From NCBI GenBank assembly GCA_035540955.1, contig DATLFP010000174.1, positions 1-54,273 on the forward strand: DNA of 54,273 bases. Reading direction: 5' to 3'. A model generated the notes under the pieces. It was given only the letters and a program-made list of their open reading frames with translations. It had not been told where the DNA came from and did not search any database. Position 1 is the first letter of the stretch. Each line of letters opens with the position of its first letter. Shown piece by piece: positions 43,597 to 51,207 of the stretch. A program made the position numbers and the translations under genes. The stretch comes from DATLFP01 sp035540955 (lineage in GTDB: Bacteria > Actinomycetota > Acidimicrobiia > Acidimicrobiales > CADCSY01).

Positions 43597-45101
43597 TCGA
43601 AGCGCTGATCGACGCCGTCCCCGACGCCATCATCACCGCCGACGCGTCGGGTCGCATCGTCTCCTGGAACCCGGCCGCGGAGCGCATCTTCGGCTACTCC
43701 GCGGTGGAGGTGGTCGGGCAGTCGCTCACGGTGCTCATCCCCGAGCGCTTCCAGGCGGCCCACAGCGAAGGTCTGGCTCGGGTGGCGGCGGGGGGCGACC
43801 CGCGGGTGATCGGCACGACGGTCGAGCTCGTCGGCGTGCGCCGCGGCGGTGCCGAGTTCCCGATCGAGCTGTCCCTCTCCACGTGGACCGTCGAGGGCGC
43901 CCGCTACTTCGGCGGCATCATCCGCGACACGACCGAGCGCACGAGGCTCACTGCCGAGCTGGCCGAGTCCGAGGCGCGGATGGCCGCCATCCTGCGGTCG
44001 GCGACCGATGCCATCGTGGCGGCCGACCAGCTCGGACAGATCACGCTCTGGAACGACGCCGCGGAGCAGATGCTCGGCTACCGCGCCGACGAGGTGGTGG
44101 GCCGGCCGCTCACCGTCATCATCCCCGAACGCTTCCACGACGCCCACAACGCCGGCATCCTCCGGATGACGAGGGGCGAGGAGCCGAAGATCATCGGCTC
44201 GACCGTCGAGGTCTTCGCCCTCCGGAAGGACGGCTCGGAGGTGCCGATCGAGCTGTCGCTGGCAACCTGGGAGCTCGGGGGCGACCGCTTCTACAGCGGC
44301 ATCCTGCGGGACATCAGCATGCGGCGGTGGGCGGAAGAGCGGATCGAGGCCGCCAACACCGAGCTGGCCGAGAAGAACCAGCAGCTCGAAGCGCTCTCGG
44401 CCAAGCTCGCGAAGTACCTGTCGCGCCAGGTGTACGACTCGATCTTCGCCGGTCGGACCGAGGTGCGGGTGCAGTCGTACCGCAAGCTGCTGACCGTGTT
44501 CTTCTCCGACATCAAGGGCTTCACCGACCTCACCGACATGATGGAGGCGGAAGCGCTCAGCGACCTGCTCAACGAGTACCTCAGCGAGATGTCGGCCATC
44601 GCCTCGGCCCATGGCGGCACCATCGACAAGTTCATCGGCGACGGGATCATGATCTTCTTCGGTGACCCCGAGTCGCATGGGTCGAGCGAGGACGCGGTGG
44701 CCTGCGCCCGCATGGCTCTGGCGATGCGCGAGCGGGTCACGACCCTGCGAGAGGAGTGGCACCTCCGCGGCGTCCAGCGCCCGCTCCACGTCCGAATGGG
44801 CATCAACACCGGCTACTGCACGGTCGGCAACTTCGGCTCGGACGAGCGCCTCGACTACACGATCGTCGGCGGTCAGGTGAACGTGGCCTCGCGGCTCGAG
44901 GCCAATGCCGAGGACGACCAGATCCTCATCTCCCACCAGACCTGGGCCCTGGTGCGCGACGCCATGGTCTGCGAGCCGGTGGGCGAGATCAAGGTCAAGG
45001 GGATCGCCCACCCCCTGCTCACCTACGAGATCCTGGGCGCCGCCCCCGAGACCGAGGACGACGAGACCGGCACGTCGACCGAGGAGCCGATCGGCGCGTA
45101 G
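43593..45101 (+). CDS. PAS-PAS-adenylyl cyclase
   Basis: This 502-residue protein has two PAS domains (about residues 1-120 and 128-245) that are close repeats of each other (LTVLIPERF and LTVIIPERF; IELSLSTW and IELSLATW), a helical linker (246-285) and a class III cyclase (290-480). All catalytic residues are present: Asp306, Asp350, Lys346, Asp421, Asn430 and Arg434. The Lys/Asp pair favours cAMP. No membrane segment is seen, so it is a cytoplasmic sensor cyclase. It is the last gene of the cassette, followed by a hairpin. Confidence 0.9.
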   Translation: MIEALIDAVPDAIITADASGRIVSWNPAAERIFGYSAVEVVGQSLTVLIPERFQAAHSEGLARVAAGGDPRVIGTTVELVGVRRGGAEFPIELSLSTWTVEGARYFGGIIRDTTERTRLTAELAESEARMAAILRSATDAIVAADQLGQITLWNDAAEQMLGYRADEVVGRPLTVIIPERFHDAHNAGILRMTRGEEPKIIGSTVEVFALRKDGSEVPIELSLATWELGGDRFYSGILRDISMRRWAEERIEAANTELAEKNQQLEALSAKLAKYLSRQVYDSIFAGRTEVRVQSYRKLLTVFFSDIKGFTDLTDMMEAEALSDLLNEYLSEMSAIASAHGGTIDKFIGDGIMIFFGDPESHGSSEDAVACARMALAMRERVTTLREEWHLRGVQRPLHVRMGINTGYCTVGNFGSDERLDYTIVGGQVNVASRLEANAEDDQILISHQTWALVRDAMVCEPVGEIKVKGIAHPLLTYEILGAAPETEDDETGTSTEEPIGA

Positions 45102-45115
45102 GAGCGCCCGCCTGG

Positions 45116-45166
45116 AGATCTCGGGTCGACGGAGGCCCTGGTAGGGCCTCCAACAGCCCGAGATCT
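45116..45166. terminator. Nested inverted repeat, probable terminator
   Basis: The outer arms AGATCTCGGG (45116-45125) and CCCGAGATCT (45157-45166) and the inner arms GGAGGCCCT / AGGGCCTCC (45131-45139, 45143-45151) are perfect. It lies 14 bp after the PAS-cyclase stop and 32 bp before the left att repeat. Before insertion it would have sat just beyond the tRNA-Leu 3' end, so it could terminate both. Confidence 0.65.
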
Positions 45167-45198
45167 GTGAGTGCCGATTGCCGCGTCGCGGACTGTTG

Positions 45199-45210
45199 GT
45201 GTCCGAGGGG
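45199..45210. other. Left attachment-site core repeat
   Basis: GTGTCCGAGGGG here matches the repeat at 54023-54034 exactly. Sequences on both sides differ between copies, as expected for serine-integrase hybrid sites that share only a short core. Confidence 0.65.
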
Positions 45211-45303
45211 CGTTCGACACGATGAGCACACCGACCGAGTGGAGCGGCACCCTCGACCTCGCCGCCGCATGATCGAAGCCTACGATCCAACCGACAACCC
45301 AAG

Positions 45304-45334
45304 TGGCCGGGGCGACGCGTCAACGTCCCCCGGC
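45304..45334. repeat. Hairpin in the leader of the 106-aa gene
   Basis: GGCCGGGGCGACG and CGTCCCCCGGCC can pair with one bulge around a short loop. It lies about 30 bp upstream of the start at 45367 and could form in its leader mRNA. Its role is unknown. Confidence 0.4.
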
Positions 45335-45366
45335 CTGGCCACCAACAGCACAAAGGAGCTGGTGAC

Positions 45367-45687
45367 ATGACCAACGTAGACACCGAACGCGCCGCAGCGA
45401 GCGAGGACAAGGCGGCCGAGACGTGGGGCCTCATGCGGGTCCGGGCCCTCGACCTGCTCCACGGGGTCGAGTTGCTCGATGAGCAGGCTCAGGCGTTCAG
45501 CACGGCCACACAGAGCGCCTACGCATCGAACGGTGAGCAGGGAGCGCCGCCCGATGTCGAGGCGGCCGACGTGGCGATGCTCGCTCGCCTGCTCGACCAC
45601 GTGCAGGAGTGCGCCACCATGACGGTTCACGATGCCGAGGCGGCGCGCTCGATGGTCGAGGTCCTGGCGCGGAGGACGACGCTCTAG
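45367..45687 (+). CDS. Hypothetical protein of the element
   Basis: This 106-residue, acidic, mostly helical protein (RALDLLHGVELLDEQAQAF; EAADVAMLARLLDHVQECATM) has a good ribosome site AAAGGAG (45352-45358) before the ATG. It is the only rightward gene at the left end of the element and converges on the leftward packaging operon with a 3-base stop overlap. I recognise no family. Confidence 0.65.
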   Translation: MTNVDTERAAASEDKAAETWGLMRVRALDLLHGVELLDEQAQAFSTATQSAYASNGEQGAPPDVEAADVAMLARLLDHVQECATMTVHDAEAARSMVEVLARRTTL

Positions 45688-45950
45688 AGCGACCCGTCCA
45701 CCACGCTCCTGCGTAGCGCGGCGAGCACGTCTGCGGTGGGGATGCACTCGCGCTCGCCGAGCAGGAACGCTGCGACCGTCAGGAGCTGGGTGAGGGTGTA
45801 GATCACGCCCTCGACCAGCTCCCGGTCGGCGACGATCTCGTCAAGGGAAGCCATGAGCACGTCGGACACCGCTCGCTCGTCGGTCGTGCCCTCGTCGAGG
45901 TCGACGCGCGCGGTGGCCAGCAAGATCGCCAGGTCGCCGGCCCTGGTCAT
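45684..45950 (-). CDS. Hypothetical protein, last gene of packaging operon
   Basis: This 88-residue helical protein starts MTRAGDLAILLATARVDLDEG at 45950, overlapping the preceding gene's stop by 4 bases. It is acidic with no membrane segment. Position after the gp10-like gene suggests a small structural or accessory phage protein, but no family is recognised. Confidence 0.65.
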   Translation of the reverse strand: MTRAGDLAILLATARVDLDEGTTDERAVSDVLMASLDEIVADRELVEGVIYTLTQLLTVAAFLLGERECIPTADVLAALRRSVVDGSL

Positions 45951-46456
45951 CTCATCGCGTCTCGGAGGTGGCGCACGATGATGGACTGGACTTCCTTCTG
46001 CGTCTCCCGCATCGTCTGCTCTAGCCACTTCGCCCGGCGGCCTTGGTTGTGCCCGAGGCGGGTGTCCTCGTGCTGGCGCACGGCGTAGGGCGTGTCATAG
46101 AACACGACGGCCCGCATGTTGGCACCGTCCAGAGCGACGCCACCGGAGCGCATGAGCGTGCCCTCCTCGATCGGCACCGTGCGGTTGGCCTGTTCGAGGA
46201 CGTACTCGGCGGCCTCGGCCAGGCCCTTGGCGGTCGCCTCTCGCACCTTGCGGGCGACGGCGGCACGGTTGTCGTTCTTCCACTTGAACTTGATCGACAT
46301 GCCCTTGGGCAGGGTCGAGGTCGAAGCGGCGGTGTCCTTCAGGATGGATGCGTACTCCTTGAGCCACGCCCGCATCTTCTTGGCGTAGTCCTTCATGCCC
46401 TTGACGACGCGGTCGGCCAGCTTCTTCGCGCCGACCCGGATGATCGCTCCCCACAT
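45947..46456 (-). CDS. Phage minor capsid/HK97 gp10-like protein
   Basis: This 169-residue protein has a basic helical N-terminal half (KKLADRVVKGMKDYAKKMRAWLKEY) and the characteristic region VPIEEGTLMRSGGVALDG...YDTPYAVRQHEDTRLGHNQGRRAKWLEQTMRE, as in minor capsid or head-closure proteins of the gp10/Minor_capsid_2 type in actinobacterial prophages. Such proteins sit at the head-tail junction. Its presence without a capsid or portal gene is notable. Start ATG 46456 overlaps the upstream stop. Confidence 0.75.
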   Translation of the reverse strand: MWGAIIRVGAKKLADRVVKGMKDYAKKMRAWLKEYASILKDTAASTSTLPKGMSIKFKWKNDNRAAVARKVREATAKGLAEAAEYVLEQANRTVPIEEGTLMRSGGVALDGANMRAVVFYDTPYAVRQHEDTRLGHNQGRRAKWLEQTMRETQKEVQSIIVRHLRDAMR

Positions 46457-46809
46457 CAGTCCTCCACCCCCGTTGCGAACAGGCCCTCGATGAGCTCGAC
46501 CACGAGGCGCACCGGCAGTGAGGCGCTCTCCCGGTCGGCGAAGCCTTCGAGGGCGAGGATGCGAGCGATGGCGTCGGCGGCGTCGACCGGCACCGGGTCG
46601 AGGTCTGCGACTCGGGCCAGCAGCGCCTCGGCGGCCTCGACGGCCTCCTCGGCCTCGACGAGCTCGCCAACGGTGACGTTCATCAGGAGTTCGATGTCCT
46701 CGGGCGAGGCCGACTCGCCGTCGATGATCCATGAGAAGGGGTCGCCGACGTCGCCGGCCTCGGCGCGCGCCGCCAGCTCGATCCGTCGACTCCGCAGGTC
46801 GTCGGTCAT
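46456..46809 (-). CDS. Hypothetical acidic protein
   Basis: This 117-residue, strongly acidic, helical protein (VGELVEAEEAVEAAEALLARVADLDPVPVDAADAIARILALEGF) lies between the terminase nuclease gene and the gp10-like gene, overlapping both by 1-4 bases. It has no cysteine or membrane segment. Such placement often holds small head-assembly proteins, but no homology is recognised. Confidence 0.65.
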   Translation of the reverse strand: MTDDLRSRRIELAARAEAGDVGDPFSWIIDGESASPEDIELLMNVTVGELVEAEEAVEAAEALLARVADLDPVPVDAADAIARILALEGFADRESASLPVRLVVELIEGLFATGVED

Positions 46810-47480
46810 CGGCTCGTGGTCGTGCGGTCGATGACTGTGCCATCGCGCGTCATGCCTCTCGGAACGGTGCGCCAGTTGCGGTGCCAGACGCTCATGGCGA
46901 CGGCAAGCACGATGTCGTCATGGTCCCGCTCGCGCAGGGCCTCGTAGGTGTCGTTCCCGCTGGATGACACCTTGACCGAGAAGCTGCGCAGCTCGTGCTT
47001 GGCGACCTCGGCGAGCGGCAAGCCATCGGCGAACAGCAGGCGCCCGGTCTGAGCGAGGGCGACGACCTTGGACACGAGCAGCCGCTTGGGGACGTTCCAT
47101 CCGTGGGCCTCGTTGCCGCTCGTGATCGTCAGCGGGCGCGGGTAGTAGTTCCCGCACTCACCACGGCGGTACGCCTCGGTGAACAGGTCGACGACGGGCC
47201 GACCGACTCCGGTGGCATCGACCACGAGCTCGGCGTCGACCAGCTCGGGCGCGGCCAGCAGCCGGCCGACCTGACGAACCTGCGCGGGGTACGGCGTGCC
47301 GAGGGCGGCGCGCTCGATGTGGCGGACCACGTACACGTCCTCGAGCTCGGTCCCGCCACCGCCGATGAGGTCGTCGGCGCGCGGCCCGGTGATCCGCTCC
47401 AGGCGCTCGGTGACCACGATGGCGGTGAAGTCCGACGCCTGGCCGAGGTCTACGCCAACGGTCGCGTTGATGGGTGTCAT
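46806..47480 (-). CDS. Terminase large subunit, nuclease domain as a separate gene
   Basis: This 224-residue protein is the RNase H-fold nuclease half of a phage terminase. It starts MTPINATVGVDLGQASDFTAIVV (Asp11, Asp17), has LVVDATGVGRPVVDLF with the second acid and HDDIVLAVAMSVW with the third. The ATPase half is the separate gene directly upstream, with a 4-base ATGA overlap. In most phages both are one polypeptide of 450-550 residues; here the sum is 475. It would cut concatemeric DNA during packaging. Confidence 0.82.
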   Translation of the reverse strand: MTPINATVGVDLGQASDFTAIVVTERLERITGPRADDLIGGGGTELEDVYVVRHIERAALGTPYPAQVRQVGRLLAAPELVDAELVVDATGVGRPVVDLFTEAYRRGECGNYYPRPLTITSGNEAHGWNVPKRLLVSKVVALAQTGRLLFADGLPLAEVAKHELRSFSVKVSSSGNDTYEALRERDHDDIVLAVAMSVWHRNWRTVPRGMTRDGTVIDRTTTSR

Positions 47481-48232
47481 GTGGCTCCGATCCGAAGCGG
47501 CTCGATCGTGGTGGCGAACATCGCCTCGACCAGCTCCGAGCTGAACAGCTGGTCTGTGGCATCCCTGAACTGGCACTCGTACTCCTGGGCGTAGAACCAA
47601 TCGCCGATCGTCGCCCGCTGGTCGGCCAGCCACTCGGGGTCAATGCGCGGGCATGCCGAGGCGGGCACCTCGACGCGCTCCCATCCGGCGCCGCCCTCGT
47701 GCCACATGCGGGACCACCAGCCGCGCAGACCGAAGGGCGTGCTCATGGCGATGAGCTGGCCACCGGAGACGGCGAGCATGGGCGCCACGGCCTCGTAGAG
47801 CGAGTCCTCCACCCTCGATGCCTCGTCGATCAAGAGCAGGTCCGCGGTGTAGCCGCGCACCGTCGCCTCGGTCCCCGGCAGCGAGAGGACGCGCGAGCCG
47901 TTCTCCAAGGTCAGGCTCGTGGCGGACTCCTGCTCGACGGCGACGGGCCGGCCGAGCTTGCGGTAGGTCTGGCCGATCTTGCGGAACAGCTCGCCCGACT
48001 GGCGCATCGAGGGCGAGACGCACAGCACGAGGGACTCGGGCCGGTACACGGCTCGATGGGTGGCGATCACCGCCGTCGTCGTGCTCTTGCCGACCTGGCG
48101 CGCCGCGTTCACGAGCACCCGGCTCGATGTCGAGCGCAGGAGGTCGACCTGCCAGGGGTCAGGTTCCATGCCGATGTCGCCGGCCAGCGCCACCGGGTCG
48201 AAGGCGCGCACGAGGTCGCGGGCCAGGCTCAT
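47477..48232 (-). CDS. Terminase large subunit, ATPase domain as a separate gene
   Basis: This 251-residue packaging ATPase has Walker A VNAARQVGKST (residues 41-51), Walker B DLLLIDEASR (131-140) and the coupling motif IAMSTPFG (161-168). It ends where the linker to the nuclease domain would begin. The start MSLARDLVRAF at 48232 overlaps the upstream small-terminase-like gene stop. The TGA at 47477-47479 overlaps the nuclease ATG. The split could be genuine, a programmed frameshift or a single-base error. Confidence 0.83.
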   Translation of the reverse strand: MSLARDLVRAFDPVALAGDIGMEPDPWQVDLLRSTSSRVLVNAARQVGKSTTTAVIATHRAVYRPESLVLCVSPSMRQSGELFRKIGQTYRKLGRPVAVEQESATSLTLENGSRVLSLPGTEATVRGYTADLLLIDEASRVEDSLYEAVAPMLAVSGGQLIAMSTPFGLRGWWSRMWHEGGAGWERVEVPASACPRIDPEWLADQRATIGDWFYAQEYECQFRDATDQLFSSELVEAMFATTIEPLRIGAT

Positions 48233-48723
48233 CGGGTCAGCTCGACCTCGGCGAGGGCCTCGGTCACTGCCGCTCGCGCGTCCGGGTGCGGGGCGAGGGC
48301 GCCGAGCAGCCGGCCCCGGATGCTCAGCCACTCGGTCGAGCTCACGAGGTTGACGACCTGCACGAGCCCATCGGGCTTCAGCTCGCCCGACGCCCGGCCG
48401 AGCAGCTCCACCAAGCTGCGCAGCTCGCGGATCGCGGCCAGCGCCATGGCGGGCTTGCCAGCAGACTCGGCCTCATCGAGGACCTTCTCGGCCCGGCCGA
48501 CCAGGGCCTCGATCCGATCGAGCAGGGCGCCGCCACGCTCCCGCTCACGCTCGACCACGACGGCCCGGAGCGCCTCGGAGACGTGCCGCTCCCGATGTCG
48601 GGACAGGGCCGAGGTCGATAGCGAGAACTGTCCCGCAACGTCCCGGTACGGCGTACCGCCCACGAGGGCGGCGTCGATCGAGTCCCGGTCGTCGTGGTCG
48701 CACACGGAGCATCGCCGGGCCAT
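48229..48723 (-). CDS. Terminase small subunit-like DNA-binding protein
   Basis: This 164-residue protein starts MARRCSVCDHDDRDSIDAALVGGTPYRDVAGQFSLSTSALSRHRERHV: a CxxC followed by a helix-turn-helix, as in small-terminase-like proteins next to actinobacterial phage terminases. A long helical region follows (LLDRIEALVGRAEKVLDEAE), suitable for oligomerisation. It would recognise the packaging site and recruit the ATPase. It overlaps its neighbours by 1 and 4 bases. Confidence 0.72.
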   Translation of the reverse strand: MARRCSVCDHDDRDSIDAALVGGTPYRDVAGQFSLSTSALSRHRERHVSEALRAVVVERERERGGALLDRIEALVGRAEKVLDEAESAGKPAMALAAIRELRSLVELLGRASGELKPDGLVQVVNLVSSTEWLSIRGRLLGALAPHPDARAAVTEALAEVELTR

Positions 48724-49034
48724 CAGCCGGTGTCCCCGTCGTCCTGACGGATCAGGCGAGGGCGCCGGCCCGCCAGGGCGTCGGCGATCGAGGCATGCAG
48801 GGTCGCCAGCACGTCCTCGGGGCTCATGTGGTCGTCGTTGATGGACTCGGCGAAGGCCCGGCTCATGACGTGCTGGGCGACCAGCTCGCCGGCCAGCAGC
48901 CGATTGGCGAAGCGGCGGACGCCATCGGCATCGAGTCCCGCCAGCCTGTCGGCGAGGGTGTGGATGCCGATACCGACGGCGAGGCGGTGGGCGGGCTTGG
49001 CGCCAGCGAGGCGAGGGTCGGATACCGGCTCCAT
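48723..49034 (-). CDS. Hypothetical protein
   Basis: This 103-residue soluble protein (MEPVSDPRLAGAKPAHRLAVGIGIHTLADRLAGLDADGVRRFANRLL) has alpha-helical character and an acidic tail. It overlaps both neighbours by single bases in the packaging operon, between the 225-residue first gene and the small-terminase-like gene. No family is recognised. Confidence 0.65.
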   Translation of the reverse strand: MEPVSDPRLAGAKPAHRLAVGIGIHTLADRLAGLDADGVRRFANRLLAGELVAQHVMSRAFAESINDDHMSPEDVLATLHASIADALAGRRPRLIRQDDGDTG

Positions 49035-49711
49035 CAGTCGTCGAACCTCATGGCGGTCCCGTTGGCCACGATCCCCCGGGCCTTGGCCCCGGCCACCTTC
49101 ACCGCTGCGAGGGCGGCGGCGGCCTTCTTGCGGTCGGGGCTCGAGCTCCGTGCGGCGGCACCGAGGGCGGCGTCGATGACCGCACTGTGGTCGGCGTCCG
49201 GGTCGGCCTTGGCCAGGAGGGAGCGGCCGAGGCGCCCGACCGCAACCGCAGCGAGGGCCTCGTCGTCCCCGGTGGCGATCTTGATGAGCACCGACAGCGG
49301 GTCCGAGGTGTTGGCCAGCAGGAGGGGGAGCTCCTGGCGAGCGTGGTCCTCGGCCCGGTCGCTCGGGGCCTTGGGGAGGGACCGGGCACGGAGGCGGGCC
49401 TCCATCGCTGCCAGCCCGGCGTCGGCCTGCTCCAAGCTCCTGGTGACCGTGGAGCGGCCCTTGTCCATCGCCTCACGGCTCAGGCGCTCGCGTCCTTCTC
49501 GGGGCGTCAGGTCGTCCTCAGCGAGGGCCTTGCGCCTTGCGGTGGCGCTGTCCGCACTGGCGGCGGCCTGGTCGAGGGCCTGGCTCACCGTCCGCACGAG
49601 CGGGCGCATGTCGGGGTCGTGGCTCACCGCCTGGGCCAGCTCGCCGAGGTGGGCCGTGCGCATCTTCAGCAGGTCGCCTGCGTGGTCGTCATCGAAGATG
49701 GGATCGGGCAT
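49034..49711 (-). CDS. Hypothetical helical protein, first gene of packaging operon
   Basis: This 225-residue protein is rich in Ala, Arg and acidic residues and predicted almost entirely helical (ALDQAAASADSATARRKALAEDD; LEQADAGLAAMEARLRARSLP). AAGGAG sits 9 bases before the ATG at 49711, the only clear ribosome site in the operon, which marks it as the first gene. A scaffold-like or regulatory role is possible but unproven. Confidence 0.68.
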   Translation of the reverse strand: MPDPIFDDDHAGDLLKMRTAHLGELAQAVSHDPDMRPLVRTVSQALDQAAASADSATARRKALAEDDLTPREGRERLSREAMDKGRSTVTRSLEQADAGLAAMEARLRARSLPKAPSDRAEDHARQELPLLLANTSDPLSVLIKIATGDDEALAAVAVGRLGRSLLAKADPDADHSAVIDAALGAAARSSSPDRKKAAAALAAVKVAGAKARGIVANGTAMRFDD

Positions 49712-49975
49712 GGGTCATCGCTCCTTGGTGTGGTGGTCGTGGTGGATCGGGCCGAGGGAACCGCCGACCTTCAGGCCAGCTCGGGCCTGTTGACGCGGGG
49801 CGTCGGTCGCCTCGGCGCAGGTCGGCGTGACGGTCCGGAGGAACCGCGTCCCCGCGGCCCGATCGGTTATGTGCGCGCGGCGCTCGTGGTGGTCGCTCAA
49901 CCGACTTGCACCCTGCACATGGCCGAACGTCTCGGTTCGTCGAGGGCGTCGCGCTTCAGGGCTACGGTCGTCTCC
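49712..49975. promoter_or_regulatory. Divergent control region of the element
   Basis: This 264-bp non-coding stretch separates the leftward packaging operon from the rightward 51-residue gene, so it should carry both promoters. A TACGGT -10 candidate (49963-49968) ends 7 bases before the rightward ATG. I could not define a clear -35 for either direction. Confidence 0.45.
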
Positions 49976-50131
49976 ATGGCAACACACGACGAAGTAGCTC
50001 AGGCCCTGCTCGATCGGATCGAAGCGCTGGTGGGGAACCCCAATTCCTCTCCCTCGGTGATCCTGAAGCTCGCGGAGAGCTGGGCTTGGCTGAACAGCCC
50101 GAGCCAGCCGCATGGTGGCGGCGGGGAGTAG
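49976..50131 (+). CDS. Conserved-looking small protein of the element
   Basis: This 51-residue protein (MATHDEVAQALLDRIEALVGNP, LKLAESWAWLNSPSQPHGG) resembles small proteins I associate with actinobacterial prophage-like islands, but I cannot name a family. The segment LLDRIEALVG is also found in the small-terminase-like protein at residues 67-76. A TACGGT box 7 bases upstream suggests a leaderless transcript. It converges on the RepA-like gene, 5 bp away. Confidence 0.6.
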   Translation: MATHDEVAQALLDRIEALVGNPNSSPSVILKLAESWAWLNSPSQPHGGGGE

Positions 50132-50136
50132 ACGGC

Positions 50137-51207
50137 TCATCGCAGGTCCGCTCGGTCGAGGTCGTCCCATGGAGGGGTGTCCCTTGCGTCCCCCTGTCCC
50201 TCTCCTGAGTCCCAAGGGGACAGAGGGACTAGGGGGACAGGTAGGGAGTAGGTGCCGCGGTCGACGGTGAGCTGGCCATCGTCGGCCATGCGCCGGCAGG
50301 TCTTCTTCACCAGCTCGTGGTCGAGGGCGAGGATTCCGGCGAGCTCCTTGGGCGGCTTGGGGCCGAAGTCCCTCACGGCACCGAGGATGCGGCGACGGGT
50401 GTCCCCGAGCTCGTAGTCGTCCGCCGGGCCATCGAGCAGGGTCCAGCGCCCGGACCGGAGCGCCAGCGGGAGCTTGGCCTCTGCGATGTCCCGGCCGGTG
50501 ATGTTGAGGGTGGCGTCGGCGCTGCCTCGACTCCGAGTGAGCACGGCCACGGTGTCGGCGGCGCCGGCCAGTCCGTGGGTGCCGCTCACGGTGTCGAGGT
50601 AGTCCTCGGCGCCGGCCTTGCGGGTGTGGTGGACCACGAGCACCGCCACGCCGTGCGCGTCGGCGAGGGCCTTGAGTCGGCTCATGGCCCGGTAGTCGGC
50701 GGTGTAGCGGTCCTCGCGCTCGCTGACCGAGCCGCGCACCTTGGCGAACACGTCGACCACCACCAGGCGCATCGAGGGCGCGGCGGTGAGTCGCTCGGCG
50801 AGCAGGTCGGCGCCGCCGTCGTGCAGGAGCGGCCATTCGGTCTCGAAGTGGAGTCCGGGCGGTGCCGGGTCACCTTCGAGCACGACGGCGAGGCGCTCCC
50901 GGAGGCGCCGGGGCGGGTCCTCGAGCGCGAGGTACAGCGCGTCGCCGGCCTCCACCTCGACCTTGCCGAGTGCTCGACCGCCGCACCCGACCGCCATGGC
51001 GACGTTGAGCGCCAGCCAGCTCTTGCCGAGCTTGGGCGGGCCGGCCAGGAGGGTGACGCCTTCGGCGAGGATGCCGGGCACCGCCCACCGAGGCTCGGGG
51101 AAGGTGGCGGCCAGGAGGTCGACGGCGGACCAGCTCGACTGGCGAGCGGGCGCCTCGGTGAAGTGCTGTTCGAGCTCGCGGTCACGGTTGGTCTGAGCGA
51201 TTGTCAC
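50137..51207 (-). CDS. RepA/AAA_25-type ATPase
   Basis: This 356-residue RecA-fold ATPase has Walker A LLAGPPKLGKSWLAL (near residue 56-63), Walker B MRLVVVDVFAKV and VAVLVVHHTRK, as in RepA/DnaB-like helicases of plasmids and phages. The C-terminal part (DTRRRILGAVRDFGPKPPKELAGIL) looks like a winged helix. It likely serves element replication. The start is GTG 51207, overlapping the 69-residue gene (GTGA). The last coding 60 bases hold an inverted repeat described separately. Confidence 0.8.
   Translation of the reverse strand: MTIAQTNRDRELEQHFTEAPARQSSWSAVDLLAATFPEPRWAVPGILAEGVTLLAGPPKLGKSWLALNVAMAVGCGGRALGKVEVEAGDALYLALEDPPRRLRERLAVVLEGDPAPPGLHFETEWPLLHDGGADLLAERLTAAPSMRLVVVDVFAKVRGSVSEREDRYTADYRAMSRLKALADAHGVAVLVVHHTRKAGAEDYLDTVSGTHGLAGAADTVAVLTRSRGSADATLNITGRDIAEAKLPLALRSGRWTLLDGPADDYELGDTRRRILGAVRDFGPKPPKELAGILALDHELVKKTCRRMADDGQLTVDRGTYSLPVPLVPLSPWDSGEGQGDARDTPPWDDLDRADLR
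50178..50240. repeat. GGGGACA-type repeat cluster in repA 3' end
   Basis: GTCCCCCTGTCCCT (50188-50201) and AGGGACTAGGGGGAC (50224-50238) form an inverted repeat, and four TGTCCC/GGGACA units occur from 50178 to 50240. It codes for the C-terminal tail of the RepA-like protein. It may be a binding site or origin. Confidence 0.45.

Noticed and set aside
43563..45434. Long minus-strand open frame across the PAS-cyclase
   Set aside because: Translation is biased to Gly/Arg/His/Asp without recognisable domains, while the plus strand has full PAS and cyclase motifs.
49715..50836. Minus-strand frame spanning the control region and the repA 3' half
   Set aside because: It is out of frame with the RepA-like ATPase and shows only Arg/His-rich shadow sequence; no ribosome site.
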